The notes: generated by a model from the letters alone, not told the origin. A DNA stretch of 64,000 nt from Oncomelania hupensis (GCA_036898135.1 CM072522.1:11733030-11797029), one strand, 5' to 3'. Shown: positions 1 to 10,638, counted from the first letter of the stretch. Numbers and translations: made by a program.

Positions 1-1180
1 TTGCTAGTATATTTCATGTAGATTTGGACTACTGTGGTCCGTTTTACAGTTTCTGAAGAGTTGGACTACTGTGGTCCTGTTTTGATCAGTTTAAGTGCAC
101 CTTCGCCTTATGCACTTAACTCATGTGTGGGGTGTTCGAAGTCCTTCTGTGAGGTAGCTTCTGGTACACCTTTGTCGTTGTGTAGTTGGGTTCCCTTGCC
201 ACGCTGTGGGGTCTGACAGGGTGTTTCTTCGGGTCGCTCTTTCCGTCTTGTGCGGTAGAGTCTCCTCACCCAACTAGTCGTTTCTGTGGAGTGGGACACA
301 CAGGATAGCTCGGGATAGCTCGGGATAGCTCGCCTGCTCGTCTGTAATATAAGAGACGAAATTCTGCACAACCCTGAATAATCGGTTTGTGCAGAGCGTC
401 TCACTGAAAGCCAAGTAGCCCTCAGTGATAGCTCCACATCTCTATACATAAGCGACGAACATTCTGCTACTTCCGGGTTCCACTGTAATCTCACTCTAAA
501 TTCCTATACATACATAAATATAAATCGTGTCTAACTATACACATACAGAATTAATAATATTATAAACATTCAGTGGTACAGTCACTGGTCTGCAAACATA
601 CATATAAGTTAAACAACAGTGGTTCCGTACGGGATACAACATGGCGGCGCAACCGGTCGTGTTTCGCCTCGTGCTCGGCTCTTCCACGTGGTACGGCAAA
701 TTCGGATTAATAATTCACATTTATGCATAGCAAATTCCACAAACATAATTTCAACAATAATACAAATATATCACAATGAAACAGAAGGGTGTTCATTTAC
801 CTGTTTGACAAGTTCAGGCCCGTTGTGACTTGAGAGAATTCTAAGATTTCTAAGTCCTGCTTCCTGGTCTATGAGTGTAGAGATTTCTCTAGCTGTGGAG
901 ATGTTGACTCTACCTCGACTCACACACGACTGATTCAAACTGTGTTAGGCTCTGACACAGTCAATACTGCTCTACCCACTGAGCCTGCTCTGATTGGTTA
1001 AAACGGTCCGATTCAAAGCTCAAGTGCTGACTCACTGTGCTAGCGTGGGTCGGGCTCGCGGTGTGTGGTCTGCTGTGTAATTTAATTGCTGCTGTGTAAT
1101 AGTCTAACTTCTCTACTGTTACAAAGACTACACATGGCTAAATAGTCAACAAGCAGAGTTAAACTAGCCAATTCATGACA
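1..1180 (-). repeat. 3' LTR of the Gmr1-like element (partial)
   Basis: Matches 5720-6899 base for base with one substitution seen. It ends at TGACA (1176-1180), beside the polypurine tract. It contains a triple GGGATAGCTC-type tandem at about 303-333, also present in the other LTR. About 360 bases of this LTR lie left of the window. Confidence 0.93.
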
Positions 1181-1192
1181 GGCTCCCTCAAC
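1181..1192 (-). other. polypurine tract of the Gmr1-like element
   Basis: Read on the minus strand, a purine-rich run ending GAGGGAGCC lies immediately upstream of the 3' LTR, which opens TGTCA. This is the expected primer position for plus-strand DNA synthesis. Confidence 0.6.
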
Positions 1193-1333
1193 TGAAAAAA
1201 GGCGATGACTACTGGATTCGACCTTTTTCTACTACAGAGCCTAGTTTAACACTGCACTATCCTAGGGTCCTATTTACAAACTAAGTAAGTTGCTCTACCT
1301 GAGCTGCAATGCTGTGCCAGGTAGCTATGGACA

Positions 1334-4300
1334 CTAGTGACAGGGTTTTACTGGACGGGGACGAATTCTGGTGCTGTGGCCCTTAGTTGTGTTGGGTGGG
1401 CGACAGCTGCTGAGTCCTCCACGAGATGGCGACTGAGGTAGTCGGCTCCGTGGTTCTCTTTGCCGGGGATGTACTCGATTTGGAATGAGTATGCCTGAAG
1501 GGTGAGTGCCCATCTCATCAGGCGAGAGTTCAAAGACTTGGAGGCTGCCAGGAACGATAGTGGTTGGTGGTCCACCTGAACTGTGAAGTGGGTCCCATAC
1601 AGGTAGAGTTGGAATTTCTGTATGGCCCAGACTAGTCCAAGACATTCTTTCTCCGACGTGGCGTAGTGGGTCTCGGCGGGTCTCAATTTTCTGCTGGCGT
1701 AGGCGACAGGGAATAGCGTCTCCGCATTCTTGGGGTCGCGCTGTAGCAGTACTGCTCCGAGGCCTAAGTCGCTTGCGTCGGTGCGTAGAACGAATGGCTG
1801 AGTCAAATCGGGTAGGTGGAGTACTGGCGCCGATGTCATTCTGTCCTTGAGTGTTTGGAATGCTGTCTCGCATTCGGCTGTCCAAACTACTTTGTCCGGG
1901 GCGATTTTCCGGGTTCCATTTGTCAGTGGCACGGCGATGCTGTTGTAGTTGTGGATGAGCTTCTTCCGCGATGGCGATGGCCATCCATGTGTGTGTGCCG
2001 GGGGTCGCTGGTCGGTCCGTGTATTTCTTGAGGAGATTTATGTGGTGGTATCGGGCTCTCCCGTTCACCTCTACTTGGTAGACTGTCTTGGATTTCTTGG
2101 CAGTCACCCGGTACGGTCCTCTCCAAGCGATGTCCAGCTTGTTGGTTCCACTTGGAAGTAAGAGTAGCACTTGATCGCCGACTTGCAGTTCTCGGTCCTT
2201 AGCGTGGCGGTGGTAGTACTTCGCCTGACGGGCTCTTGCCTTCTTCAGTGCTTCACCAGCTTTCTTCCACGTTGCTTTGAGGGTTTCCTGCAGGTCTGCG
2301 ACGTACTTGGTGGCACCTCTTGGTGTGTCGTCTATCTTGGCTTCCGTCCAACTTCTGCGTAGGGCTTCTAGCGGTCCTGCTAGAGGTCTGCCGAATAGCA
2401 ATGTTGACGGGGTGTAGCCTGTGGCTGCATGGGGCGTTTCTCGGTATGCGAACAGTGCCGCATTCACGTAGGTGTCCCACGCTTCTGGATTGTCGTCGGC
2501 GACTTTCCTGAGTATGGTGAGAAGGGTTCCATTCAGTCTTTCTACTTGTCCGTTGCTGGCGGGGTGGTATGGTGGTGTGCGAATGTGATGGACTTGTATC
2601 AACTCGAACACGTCTTGCATCAGGCGGCCGGTGAACTGAGATCCGTTGTCAGTTCTAATGCTGTCCGGGAATCCGACTCTGGTAAAGATGGCGATGAGTG
2701 CATCTGCAATCTTCTTGGTGTCAATCGCTGGCAACGGGACTGCTTCGCACCACATCGTACATGCGTCGACGAGTGTGAGTAGAAATCTGTTCCTCTTCTT
2801 GGTCATGGGCAGTGGTCCTACTATGTCTACTGAGACTTGCTGGAATGGCACGCCGACTACTACCGATGGTCCTAAGGTAACTGGTACGGTGTGATGTCGC
2901 GGGGAATATCGTTGACATTGGTGGCAAGATTTCACGTAGCGCTTGACATCCTCCGTGATTCCTGGCCAATAGTAGTGTGCGCTGATTCTCTGCACTGTGG
3001 CTCCAATTCCCATGTGTCCGCTGAGTGGCATGCTGTGGCCTAGTTCTAGTACTTGGGCTCGAAGGGTGGCTGGTAGTACTAGTTGGGTGTGATCTCCATC
3101 TCCTTGTCGATGTAGAACTCCCTCTTCCATGTAGAAATCTCCCTTGTGCGGGTGTGTGTGCGCCTTGGGTAGCTTCTGGAAGCACTTCGCTATCGAGGTG
3201 TCTTCTTTCTGTGCTGTTTTGATCTCTTCGAGTCCTGGATTCGGAGCGAACTCGGGCTGGGGTGGTTGGGTTTTAGCTTGGGCCCTGGTTTGCACTGCAG
3301 CTATCTCTACAGTTTTAGGGGGCGTGCCTAAGAACACATACCTACAACCTAGCACTAGATCATACAGGGGTTTCTGTAAAACAGCTGCTTGGATTCGTCC
3401 TGTGACGTACCTACTCTCTACTTCGATCCATGCTATTGGGCAAGTAGTCGTCGGTTTCGTCAAGTCTGCTCCTTGTAAGTCGACTGTCTTGTCTGTCAAG
3501 TCCGCGCGCGATACAAGAGATTCGCTAACTATCGCGTCGTATGATAGACCTGTGTCATACAGACAGTTCGCTTCTTTACCGTTGACCTTGACCGTGTCTG
3601 TCACCGATGGGTGATCTCCGATTGTGTGTGGCTTGTTACCGCTGCTTTGAGTTAGAACTCTGTGCGCTGGCCGGCTTTCGCGCTCTTCCCTACGTTGTGC
3701 GGCCAACTTGAAACATTCTGCGGTGGAGTGATTGTTTCTGTTGCAGAACGAACAATACCGTCTCAGTTCTGCAGGACCTCTTTTCCCGAATTCCGTGTTG
3801 GGTCCTTTATTTTGCCCAGGTCTGGGGTTATTCGGCTTATTCGCGGTGCGCTCTTCCCGGTTAGGGCTTCGTTTCTGTGCCTCTTTCCCGTTAGGCTTTA
3901 GGTCTCGCCTGAAGCTCTTGGCTTCTCCGTGTGCGGCCACGTACCTATCTGCGACCTTGACCAGATCTTCCAGTCTTTCCGCGCCCTGCTCTACTGAGAA
4001 TGTCCTCAGCTCGGGGGTCATGGTTTCCCGTAGCTGTTCCCATACTAACAGTTCTGTCAGTCCATCATACGTCTTAGCCGTGGCTGACTGGCTAATCCAC
4101 TTATCCAGCGTTGTGGACAACCGATCCGCGAACTGCGCATAGCTCTCTCCTTTCACTCTCCGATTGGTGCGGAATTTTTGCCGATAGCATTCTCCTGTTA
4201 GTTCGAATCCCGTTAGGAGTGCCTCTTTTACTTTGTGATAGTCAGTCACTCTGTCAGTCGGTAGCTTACTGTAGATGTCATAAGCCTTTCCTCTAAGCCC

Positions 4301-4987
4301 TTGACTAAGCTTAAAAGACCAATGAGTGGGATCTAGTTTGTACTCTGTTGCTAGACGCTCAAACCTAGTCAGATAGAGATCTAAACCTTCTTCTCTCTCA
4401 TTGAATGTTCCCAGTGGAAATGACATTCCTTGTACAGGGTTGGGTGCTACCTCTAGCTGATCTGAGTGGGAAGGGGTTGAGGAAGAACTTGAAGCTCCTG
4501 ATCCCAATCTTCTTAGCTCTAACTCATGCTGTCTTTCTTTTTCCTTTTCTTCCCTCTCTTTTTCTTTTTCCGCCCTCTCTTTTTCTTTTTCTGCCCTCTC
4601 ATACTCCCATCTCCTAACTTCTGCATCTCTCTCTGCGGCTAATGCTGCCTTCTTCTGCTCTCCTTCTAATTCTAATTTCTTCTGTTCTCTTGCTGCTTCT
4701 AACTCTGCTTTCTTTTGCTCTGCTTCTAATTTCTTCTGCTCCGCTTCTAATGCTAGTTTCTTCTGCTCTGCTTCTAGTTCTAATTTCTTTTGCTCTGCTT
4801 CTAGTTCCGCTTTTCTCTGTTCTGCTTCGAGTTTCTTCGCCTCTCTCTCTGCTGCTCTCTCTGCCTTAGCTTCCTGTTTCTCTACCTCTGCATTGATATA
4901 CGCAATTAGGTCTCCCCCTGCTAAGTGTAAAGCTTCCCCTAGTTCCTTGAAACGCAATCTCAAGGCCACTGGGTCCGACATTGTCAA
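1334..4987 (-). CDS. gag-protease-integrase polyprotein of Gmr1-like Ty3/gypsy element
   Basis: Uninterrupted 1217-codon frame. Residues ~35-165 are a strongly charged coiled coil built of repeats rich in EAEQKK and EKEKER. Residues ~185-350 resemble a gag capsid. The vertebrate SCAN domain is known to descend from a Gmr1-type capsid. A CCHC knuckle (CSFCNRNNHSTAEC) lies near residue 415 and an aspartic protease DTG near 478. The integrase HHCC zinc site spans ~650-690 (ends CHQC). The DDE core is ~719-817, with VDIVGPLP, RTDNGSQF and NGQVERLNG. A GPY-type C-terminus lies near 955. From about residue 1018 (near 1935) the frame runs out of phase through RNase H, so the last ~200 residues are not native. 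The start at 4987 is the first methionine before the coiled coil. Translation in trans with RT supplied elsewhere is possible. Confidence 0.9.
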   Translation of the reverse strand: MTMSDPVALRLRFKELGEALHLAGGDLIAYINAEVEKQEAKAERAAEREAKKLEAEQRKAELEAEQKKLELEAEQKKLALEAEQKKLEAEQKKAELEAAREQKKLELEGEQKKAALAAERDAEVRRWEYERAEKEKERAEKEKEREEKEKERQHELELRRLGSGASSSSSTPSHSDQLEVAPNPVQGMSFPLGTFNEREEGLDLYLTRFERLATEYKLDPTHWSFKLSQGLRGKAYDIYSKLPTDRVTDYHKVKEALLTGFELTGECYRQKFRTNRRVKGESYAQFADRLSTTLDKWISQSATAKTYDGLTELLVWEQLRETMTPELRTFSVEQGAERLEDLVKVADRYVAAHGEAKSFRRDLKPNGKEAQKRSPNREERTANKPNNPRPGQNKGPNTEFGKRGPAELRRYCSFCNRNNHSTAECFKLAAQRREERESRPAHRVLTQSSGNKPHTIGDHPSVTDTVKVNGKEANCLYDTGLSYDAIVSESLVSRADLTDKTVDLQGADLTKPTTTCPIAWIEVESRYVTGRIQAAVLQKPLYDLVLGCRYVFLGTPPKTVEIAAVQTRAQAKTQPPQPEFAPNPGLEEIKTAQKEDTSIAKCFQKLPKAHTHPHKGDFYMEEGVLHRQGDGDHTQLVLPATLRAQVLELGHSMPLSGHMGIGATVQRISAHYYWPGITEDVKRYVKSCHQCQRYSPRHHTVPVTLGPSVVVGVPFQQVSVDIVGPLPMTKKRNRFLLTLVDACTMWCEAVPLPAIDTKKIADALIAIFTRVGFPDSIRTDNGSQFTGRLMQDVFELIQVHHIRTPPYHPASNGQVERLNGTLLTILRKVADDNPEAWDTYVNAALFAYRETPHAATGYTPSTLLFGRPLAGPLEALRRSWTEAKIDDTPRGATKYVADLQETLKATWKKAGEALKKARARQAKYYHRHAKDRELQVGDQVLLLLPSGTNKLDIAWRGPYRVTAKKSKTVYQVEVNGRARYHHINLLKKYTDRPATPGTHTWMAIAIAEEAHPQLQQHRRATDKWNPENRPGQSSLDSRMRDSIPNTQGQNDIGASTPPTRFDSAIRSTHRRKRLRPRSSTATARPQECGDAIPCRLRQQKIETRRDPLRHVGERMSWTSLGHTEIPTLPVWDPLHSSGGPPTTIVPGSLQVFELSPDEMGTHPSGILIPNRVHPRQREPRSRLPQSPSRGGLSSCRPPNTTKGHSTRIRPRPVKPCH
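1348..1945 (-). pseudogene. RNase H domain, out of frame after RT deletion
   Basis: This frame opens with the last residues of an RT thumb/connection (PLTNGTRKIAPDKVVW). It continues into a Ty3/gypsy RNase H with RTDASDLGLGAVL, then KECLGLVWAIQKF, then VQVDHQPLSFL, and ends with GADYLSRHL. The acidic catalytic residues D, E, D and D are visible. The first methionine (1932) is internal to the old polyprotein and is probably not a real start. The frame differs from the upstream gag-protease-integrase frame, so the domain would only be made by frameshifting or not at all. The missing RT would have lain just before it. Confidence 0.85.
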
Positions 4988-5331
4988 ACGTGTCTATGAA
5001 CAACCTCTGAATCACGTGGAATACCAAAACACTAGCAATATTGCAAGTCAATAAAAACAATGCAAAGACCATACAATTCGTAATCAATAATAGAATAAAA
5101 CAAGAGTCAAATGGCATACAACAGTTATTTAAGCAAAACCTGCAAAAGAACAATGCAACATACAGGCACAAAAATAATTGAAGCAAAAAAGTTTTTAACT
5201 AAAGAATAGTGCACCACAACTGATCAGTGTTATACCCTTACACTATTCTAAGTTATTCTACTACTACTACTACTGTTATCTAATTTTATTGTACCTAGGT
5301 CCGGTTATACCCAATTCCTATTATACACAGA

Positions 5332-5349
5332 TCCTGGCTAGGCTCGCCA
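5332..5349 (-). other. tRNA primer binding site
   Basis: Seven bases inside the 5' LTR, the minus strand reads TGGCGAGCCTAGCCAGGA. The opening TGG pairs with a tRNA CCA end. The rest resembles the 3' end of arginine tRNA (ACG anticodon type) with about one base of difference. The tRNA identity is tentative. Confidence 0.55.
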
Positions 5350-5356
5350 ATTAAAG

Positions 5357-6899
5357 TGTCACGTGGGGTTTATGGGCTCTGCACAATGGAATTATGGACC
5401 CTCACGTTTATTCGGTGGGAACTGCTAGTAAGTCACCCTATGAATTACTTTAATAAATTTATTTGTTTAGCTCGTTCTGTGTTAAGGTTGGGGTACAGAA
5501 ATAGATAGAACAATGGTAAGAGATTACTGTCACACTAGCTTTCACACGGCTATGAATCATATGTAGTCCAGCCACTTGATAACAGTTAAAATCACACATT
5601 TATTTCTTCTACTCTATACAAGATTCTCTAAGTACTAATCTAACTTAAAAAGTCTCTTTTCAATGCTAAGAGTTCGATCGCTGATAGTCTAGGCAGCTGT
5701 TATATCTTCCTCGGGCACTTTGCTAGTATATTTCATGTAGATTTGGACTACTGTGGTCCGTTTTACAGTTTCTGAAGAGTTGGACTACTGTGGTCCTGTT
5801 TTGATCAGTTTAAGTGCACCTTCGCCTTATGCACTTAACTCATGTGTGGGGTGTTCGAAGTCCTTCTGTGAGGTAGCTTCTGGTACACCTTTGTCGTTGT
5901 GTAGTTGGGTTCCCTTGCCACGCTGTGGGGTCTGACAGGGTGTTTCTTCGGGTCGCTCTTTCCGTCTTGTGCGGTAGAGTCTCCTCACCCAACTAGTCGT
6001 TTCTGTGGAGTGGGACACACAGGATAGCTCGGGATAGCTCGGGATAGCTCGCCTGCTCGTCTGTAATATAAGAGACGAAATTCTGCACAACCCTGAATAA
6101 TCGGTTTGTGCAGAGCGTCTCACTGAAAGCCAAGTAGCCCTCAGTGATAGCTCCACATCTCTATACATAAGCGACGAACATTCTGCTACTTCCGGGTTCC
6201 ACTGTAATCTCACTCTAAATTCCTATACATACATAAATATAAATCGTGTCTAACTATACACATACAGAATTAATAATATTATAAACATTCAGTGGTACAG
6301 TCACTGGTCTGCAAACATACATATAAGTTAAACAACAGTGGTTCCGTACGGGATACAACATGGCGGCGCAACCGGTCGTGTTTCGCCTCGTGCTCGGCTC
6401 TTCCACGTGGTACGGCAAATTCGGATTAATAATTCACATTTATGCATAGCAAATTCCACAAACATAATTTCAACAATAATACAAATATATCACGATGAAA
6501 CAGAAGGGTGTTCATTTACCTGTTTGACAAGTTCAGGCCCGTTGTGACTTGAGAGAATTCTAAGATTTCTAAGTCCTGCTTCCTGGTCTATGAGTGTAGA
6601 GATTTCTCTAGCTGTGGAGATGTTGACTCTACCTCGACTCACACACGACTGATTCAAACTGTGTTAGGCTCTGACACAGTCAATACTGCTCTACCCACTG
6701 AGCCTGCTCTGATTGGTTAAAACGGTCCGATTCAAAGCTCAAGTGCTGACTCACTGTGCTAGCGTGGGTCGGGCTCGCGGTGTGTGGTCTGCTGTGTAAT
6801 TTAATTGCTGCTGTGTAATAGTCTAACTTCTCTACTGTTACAAAGACTACACATGGCTAAATAGTCAACAAGCAGAGTTAAACTAGCCAATTCATGACA
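5357..6899 (-). repeat. 5' LTR of the Gmr1-like element (complete, 1543 bp)
   Basis: Runs from TGTCA to TGACA, a 5-bp inverted terminal repeat. AATAAA hexamers on the minus strand (for example near 5597-5604) could serve in poly(A) addition. Short frames inside it occur in both LTRs and are not convincing genes. Confidence 0.88.
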
Positions 6900-7210
6900 A
6901 TAGGTAAAATGAATTGGTTACTTATAAAATGTTTTGTTTATAGATAAAATGAATTGGTTACGTATAAAATGTTTTGTTTATAAATAAAATAGTTTTTTTG
7001 TGTTTAATATTTACAAACGGCGTGACGATCCGTGTATGATCTCTTGTATATCGTAAAATGTAGTCTGTAGCTATAAAAATGTTGCTTTATAGCTATAAAA
7101 ATGGTTGTATTGCTATAGAATGTATTTTATAGGTATATAATTCATTTTATAATTATACCATATCTTTTATACAGGTAAAATGTATGTTCTATAGATATAA
7201 TGACAATAAC
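6900..7210. repeat. AT-rich degenerate tandem sequence
   Basis: Two ~48-bp units containing AAAATGAATTGGTTAC and TATAAAATGTTTTG follow each other at 6905-6985. Looser TATAAAATG-like repeats run to about 7200. No coding potential is seen. From 7210 to 7590 I see nothing I can name. Confidence 0.5.
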
Positions 7211-7574
7211 CATTTAATTTACAAATGGCGCTTCATACGCAAAGGACCTGAGTTCGGCTCTCTGTTGCGTCGGAAGATTTGTGGTTCAATGGAAGCAACT
7301 GTACGACTTTGTATACTAGATTTGAAATAACGACTCTTTGTACGGTGTCACACGGTCAGCTTCGTCACCAAGACGCGTAATTGTGCCAAAAATGTGGATG
7401 CTTTCGCTCAGTGGTGCGATGCTAATTTTCTTAAACGAACGTAGGTAGAAACTTAAGAAATGGTCATAGACTACAAAGAAGGGGTAAGGAGAAGGAAGCG
7501 AAAAGGGTGGGGGGAGGGGGGACGGTGTTAAAGCGAGCCAAATGTGCGTTGGTCGGCCGATGGACGCCATAGCT

Positions 7575-7678
7575 TAAGAACCGCTGAACGGATTTTGACC
7601 AAACTTCATAGGAATTGCCTAGGTTAGTGGTCTTCCTCGCGTGCCATTATAATTTGCTCAAACGCAAAGGTCAAGGTC
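7575..7678 (+). repeat. dispersed repeat family E, left part
   Basis: Resembles, on the opposite strand, the right end of the window (63560-64000). Shared stretches include GACCAAA-TTCATAG, CCTAGGTTAGTG and AACGCAAAGGTCAAGG. It is split from its right part (8777 onward) by the RTE copy at 7679-8776. Function unknown. Confidence 0.6.
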
Positions 7679-8776
7679 CTATCCTATCCTATCCTGTCCC
7701 GTAACTCGGAGGTCGTAGGGGCACCACAGATGATCGTTTAACCAGCATACTCCATCTTTCTCTGTCCTCAGCAGCCCTGATGGCTTCGCTCAGTGTCAAA
7801 CCAGCCCATTCTCGAATGTTGTCCTCCTACCTCATTTTCGTTCTCCCTCTTCTTCTACCTCATTGCACTGTGCCTTGCAGAATGGTCTTTGCAAGGCCTG
7901 ATGATCTGGTGACGTGGCCAAATCATCGGAGTTTCCGTTTCTTCACCACTGTGAGCAGGTCATCGTGTTGTCCAATGGCTTGTGTGATGGTCTGTCGGAC
8001 TTCGTCATTGGGGATGTATTGGGCATAGGAAATGCCCAGAAGTCTTCTGTAGCACCTCATCTCCATGCTTTGTATTCTTAGTTGTGGATCTGCTGTGAGG
8101 GCCCCTGCTTCGCAAGCTAAATAGGAAGATGGAGATGACAAGGGAGCGCAGCAGTCTTACTTTGGAATGTAGACTGATGGTCCTGTCTTTCCAAATGGGC
8201 TTCAACCTTGTCAGGGCAGCAGTTGTTTGTGCGATCCTGGAGAGGATTTCCTGTCGGGACCCATTGTCTGATACAATGGCTCCTAAATATTTGAAGCTAT
8301 GCACTGTGTTGAGGGATTGGCCTTGGACTTTGATGTCCGTGTTGATGCCATTGGTGTTGTTGGTCATCATTTTGGTCTTCTCTGCACTTATTTCCATTAC
8401 ATAAGCTCTGGAGGTGGTGTCAAGCCTCTGTACCAGCTGTTCAAGCTCTTGTTCCTCTCCATCCAATCCATCAATATCATCCGCAAAACGAAGATTGGAG
8501 ATTGCTCTACCCCCTATGCTGACTGTGCCTTCGTGATCTGCAAGGGCATCTGACATGATGCGCTCTAGGAAGATGTTGAAGAGTGTTGGAGAGAGTAGGC
8601 ATACTTGACGCACACCGACTGTTGTTCTGAACCAGCTCCCGATGACGCTGTTATGGAGGACTGCACTGGTAGCCTTATCATACAGGCTTTTGATGACTTT
8701 AATAATTTTAGGGCTGATGTTGTACACTTTCATTGTTGCCCATAGGGCTGCATGCCAGACTCGGTCAAACGCCTTC
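7679..8776 (-). mobile_element. RTE-type LINE copy A, 5'-truncated, with TSD
   Basis: A (TATCC)n tail at the left end (read (GGATA)n on the minus strand) is followed by the RTE 3' coding region. RT motifs are visible on the minus strand, including FADDIDGLDGEEQE. It breaks off in the RT at the KAFDRV region. The 12-bp direct repeat AAGGTCAAGGTC lies at 7667-7678 and 8777-8788, a target-site duplication from target-primed insertion. The main frame (8005-8799) is shifted near its end, so it is a dead copy. Confidence 0.88.
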
Positions 8777-9041
8777 AAGGTCAAGGTCACTGAAGTCATT
8801 TTGTTGCAAAACGCGTTTTGTTTAATATCTTAGAAACGGCTCAAGCGATTTTATTGAGTTTTAGTATATAGGTACTTCAAATTGTGGGCCATCATTTAGT
8901 AGCAGTCCGGTTGTCGGTCATTCGAACGGTCGGTCGCTCCGATTTTTACCTTTTTGTTAAAAACACACTTTTTGCCTTTTCTAAAAAAATAACGGAAACG
9001 AAACTCACCATTTTTAATTTATGGATACTTAAACTACTGCT
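8777..9041 (+). repeat. dispersed repeat family E, right part
   Basis: Continues family E after the RTE insertion. It includes AAGTCATTTTGTTGCAAAACG and the run of GTCGGTC-type motifs, all of which recur reverse-complemented near 63590-63900. No coding potential is seen. Confidence 0.55.
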
Positions 9042-9053
9042 AAGCATGGTTTT

Positions 9054-9636
9054 ACCCCCGTTGGGGTGCCGGGGGTTTCAGTATAAATAGTATCCCCACT
9101 TTCTGGAAATTTAGTGCTTTAAATTCCCACTGTCGCTGTCTTTCTCATTTGCTCTTTCTCATTCCTGCTCTGTTCTATCAATCTGCTATACTATCTTCTT
9201 CTTCGCTAGACCAGTCACATACCTTTTTTTTCTTCAAAACTCTTCCGGGACAAGACTCCTTGTTTGTGTATGAGGTCTGTTGGATCAGCTTGGGAATATT
9301 GGACGCTTTCTGCCAGGTGGTCACTAGGGCTTCCTATGATGTTATTATTTAGCAATGTAGGCATTTCATATGTATATGTTTTGTTGATAATTTATAATGA
9401 TGTTTGTATTCTATTTTGTTTTTGTAAACGGGGGTTCGATAAATTAGAGTGCAGCCTCACCGTCCCCTGCGTGGGATGTCTTTATTGTAAAGTGACTGGC
9501 TGGTGGAGGGCATTCAGTTTTCCCACTAGGGTTGTTTCAGCAGATCTTGTATGCGGATTGGGGGTTGTCCGGTCCTGATTTGGCTCGGAAGAGTCCGCTG
9601 GACCTAAAGCAACAATTATGTAATGTAATGTAATGT
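9054..9636 (+). mobile_element. family B retroelement, copy 1
   Basis: A ~580-bp unit that opens ACCCCCGTTGGGGTGCCGGG, followed by a TATAAATAG box. It ends GGACCTAAAGCAACAATTATG with a (TAATG)n tail. Flanked by 12-bp direct repeats AAGCATGGTTTT / AAGCATGTTTTT (9042-9053, 9637-9648), one mismatch. The same unit recurs at least seven more times in the window. Variable-length TSDs and a short tandem tail point to target-primed reverse transcription. It may be a non-autonomous element or the 3' end of an unseen LINE. Confidence 0.8.
9264..9578 (+). CDS. 104-codon frame conserved among family B copies (coding status uncertain)
   Basis: Starts MCMRSVGSAWEYW, has a hydrophobic, cysteine-containing middle (YNDVCILFCFCKRGFDK) and ends VVRS just before the conserved 3' end. 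The same frame is open in the copies at 58401-58715 (104 codons), 14777-15058, 35211-35450 and 60362-60727. No known domain is recognised. Open frames may persist only because the copies are young. Confidence 0.25.
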   Translation: MCMRSVGSAWEYWTLSARWSLGLPMMLLFSNVGISYVYVLLIIYNDVCILFCFCKRGFDKLECSLTVPCVGCLYCKVTGWWRAFSFPTRVVSADLVCGLGVVRS

Positions 9637-9648
9637 AAGCATGTTTTT

Positions 9649-10560
9649 ATTATTCGTATTTGTACTTTGTCAAAGGTTAAGGCCAATGCGCTTTACCGGT
9701 TTCTTAACGCGTTTAGCGCTGTATCTAAAAATTGGCTAAGCCGATTTTGATAATATTTCTTATTCTTGCAGATAGTTGAGATAGTGATCTATCATCCCAT
9801 GTTTTCCTTTTGCATCGGAAAGGGCCTTTCAGACGTGATCATGTTTTGTCATGTTTCGTGGCAAGGCAAAGAACATGCTTGTCGCGGACCCCCACGTGAC
9901 CATATTTGAATTCATTTTGACCCTTGCGCGCAAATCTTTGCCTCGATAGAATAATTCCTATTTTAGTTTGTGCGCTGCCGAAGGTGTGTCCGCTGTGACC
10001 AATCAGAATGCTCAGATGCAAAAAGTCCCCATTAGGCAGCCAATAAAAAAACAATGCCACTTTCATTTGCTGAATTCAGTCGGCTCATTTACTCTTTTGA
10101 CCCCTCCTTTGCGTGAGATCATTGTTGCTGTAGTATTTGTGACGTAGTGACGGTTTGGGAATCAAACCCTGCTGTTTTTAGCGCGTTACAAGAACAACGG
10201 CTACATCAGCTGCTGCAGCGGGAATTGCGTTTTTTTTTTAAATCGAAAATAACGGAAGCGATTTTGTTACAATGCAGTCAAAAGTCACATGTCAGGCAAT
10301 GCATTGCTGCGTCTGAACACAACAGACAAGCTTAGCATGGCCTGCAATGCTTGCTATCTTTACCTGAAAAAAAACAACCAAACCCACATGCTGACGTCTG
10401 AAAAGGCCTTTAGGATAAAGCCGACTCACAACACAGCCAAGATAATTGACACTGTTACAAATGCTTATTTCGGTGCTATGTGTGTGAATGTCTGGAAATA
10501 CATTATTATTGCCATCTTGTTCCCTTTGATCTACTATTAGCAGCCATAAATGAGATGGGA
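9649..10560 (+). repeat. dispersed repeat (family E-like continuation)
   Basis: Segments here (AGCCGATTTTGATAAT, CTTGCAGATAGTT, TTAGGATAAAGCCGA, GTGAATGTCTGGAAATACAT) recur in the same order at 29820-30015 plus 33213-33300, and reverse-complemented near 63505-63620. This indicates a long, old interspersed repeat. No frame stands out. Confidence 0.5.
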
Positions 10561-10637
10561 TTATCGCCCTTAGCGATGGTACAGAAGCAGCAGCATTTAC
10601 TTCAGCTTTACTGTACTACAGCCGCTTCCACAACCTG

Positions 10638-10638
<1 letters not shown>

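Larger units (their letters stand above)
1..6899 (-). mobile_element. Gmr1-like Ty3/gypsy LTR retrotransposon, RT-deleted, very young
   Basis: Two copies of one long terminal repeat (1-1180, cut by the window edge, and 5357-6899) enclose minus-strand gag, protease, integrase and RNase H sequence. Integrase follows protease directly and RNase H comes last. That is the Ty1/copia-like order known for the Gmr1 group of Ty3/gypsy elements. No RT motif is present; its place is a deletion junction near 1925-1950. The LTR ends are TGTCA...TGACA. A primer site (5332-5349) and a polypurine tract (1181-1192) lie at the expected positions. I found one difference between the LTRs in about 1180 aligned bases, at 775 versus 6494. 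The insertion is therefore recent. The left flank lies outside the window, so a TSD cannot be tested. Confidence 0.9.

Noticed and set aside
108..494. 128-codon frame present in both LTRs (also 5827-6213)
   Set aside because: Identical because the LTRs are identical; no domain, no start context; lies in regulatory LTR sequence.
1949..4869. Plus-strand frames opposite the Gmr1-like polyprotein
   Set aside because: Shadows of the minus-strand coding sequence.
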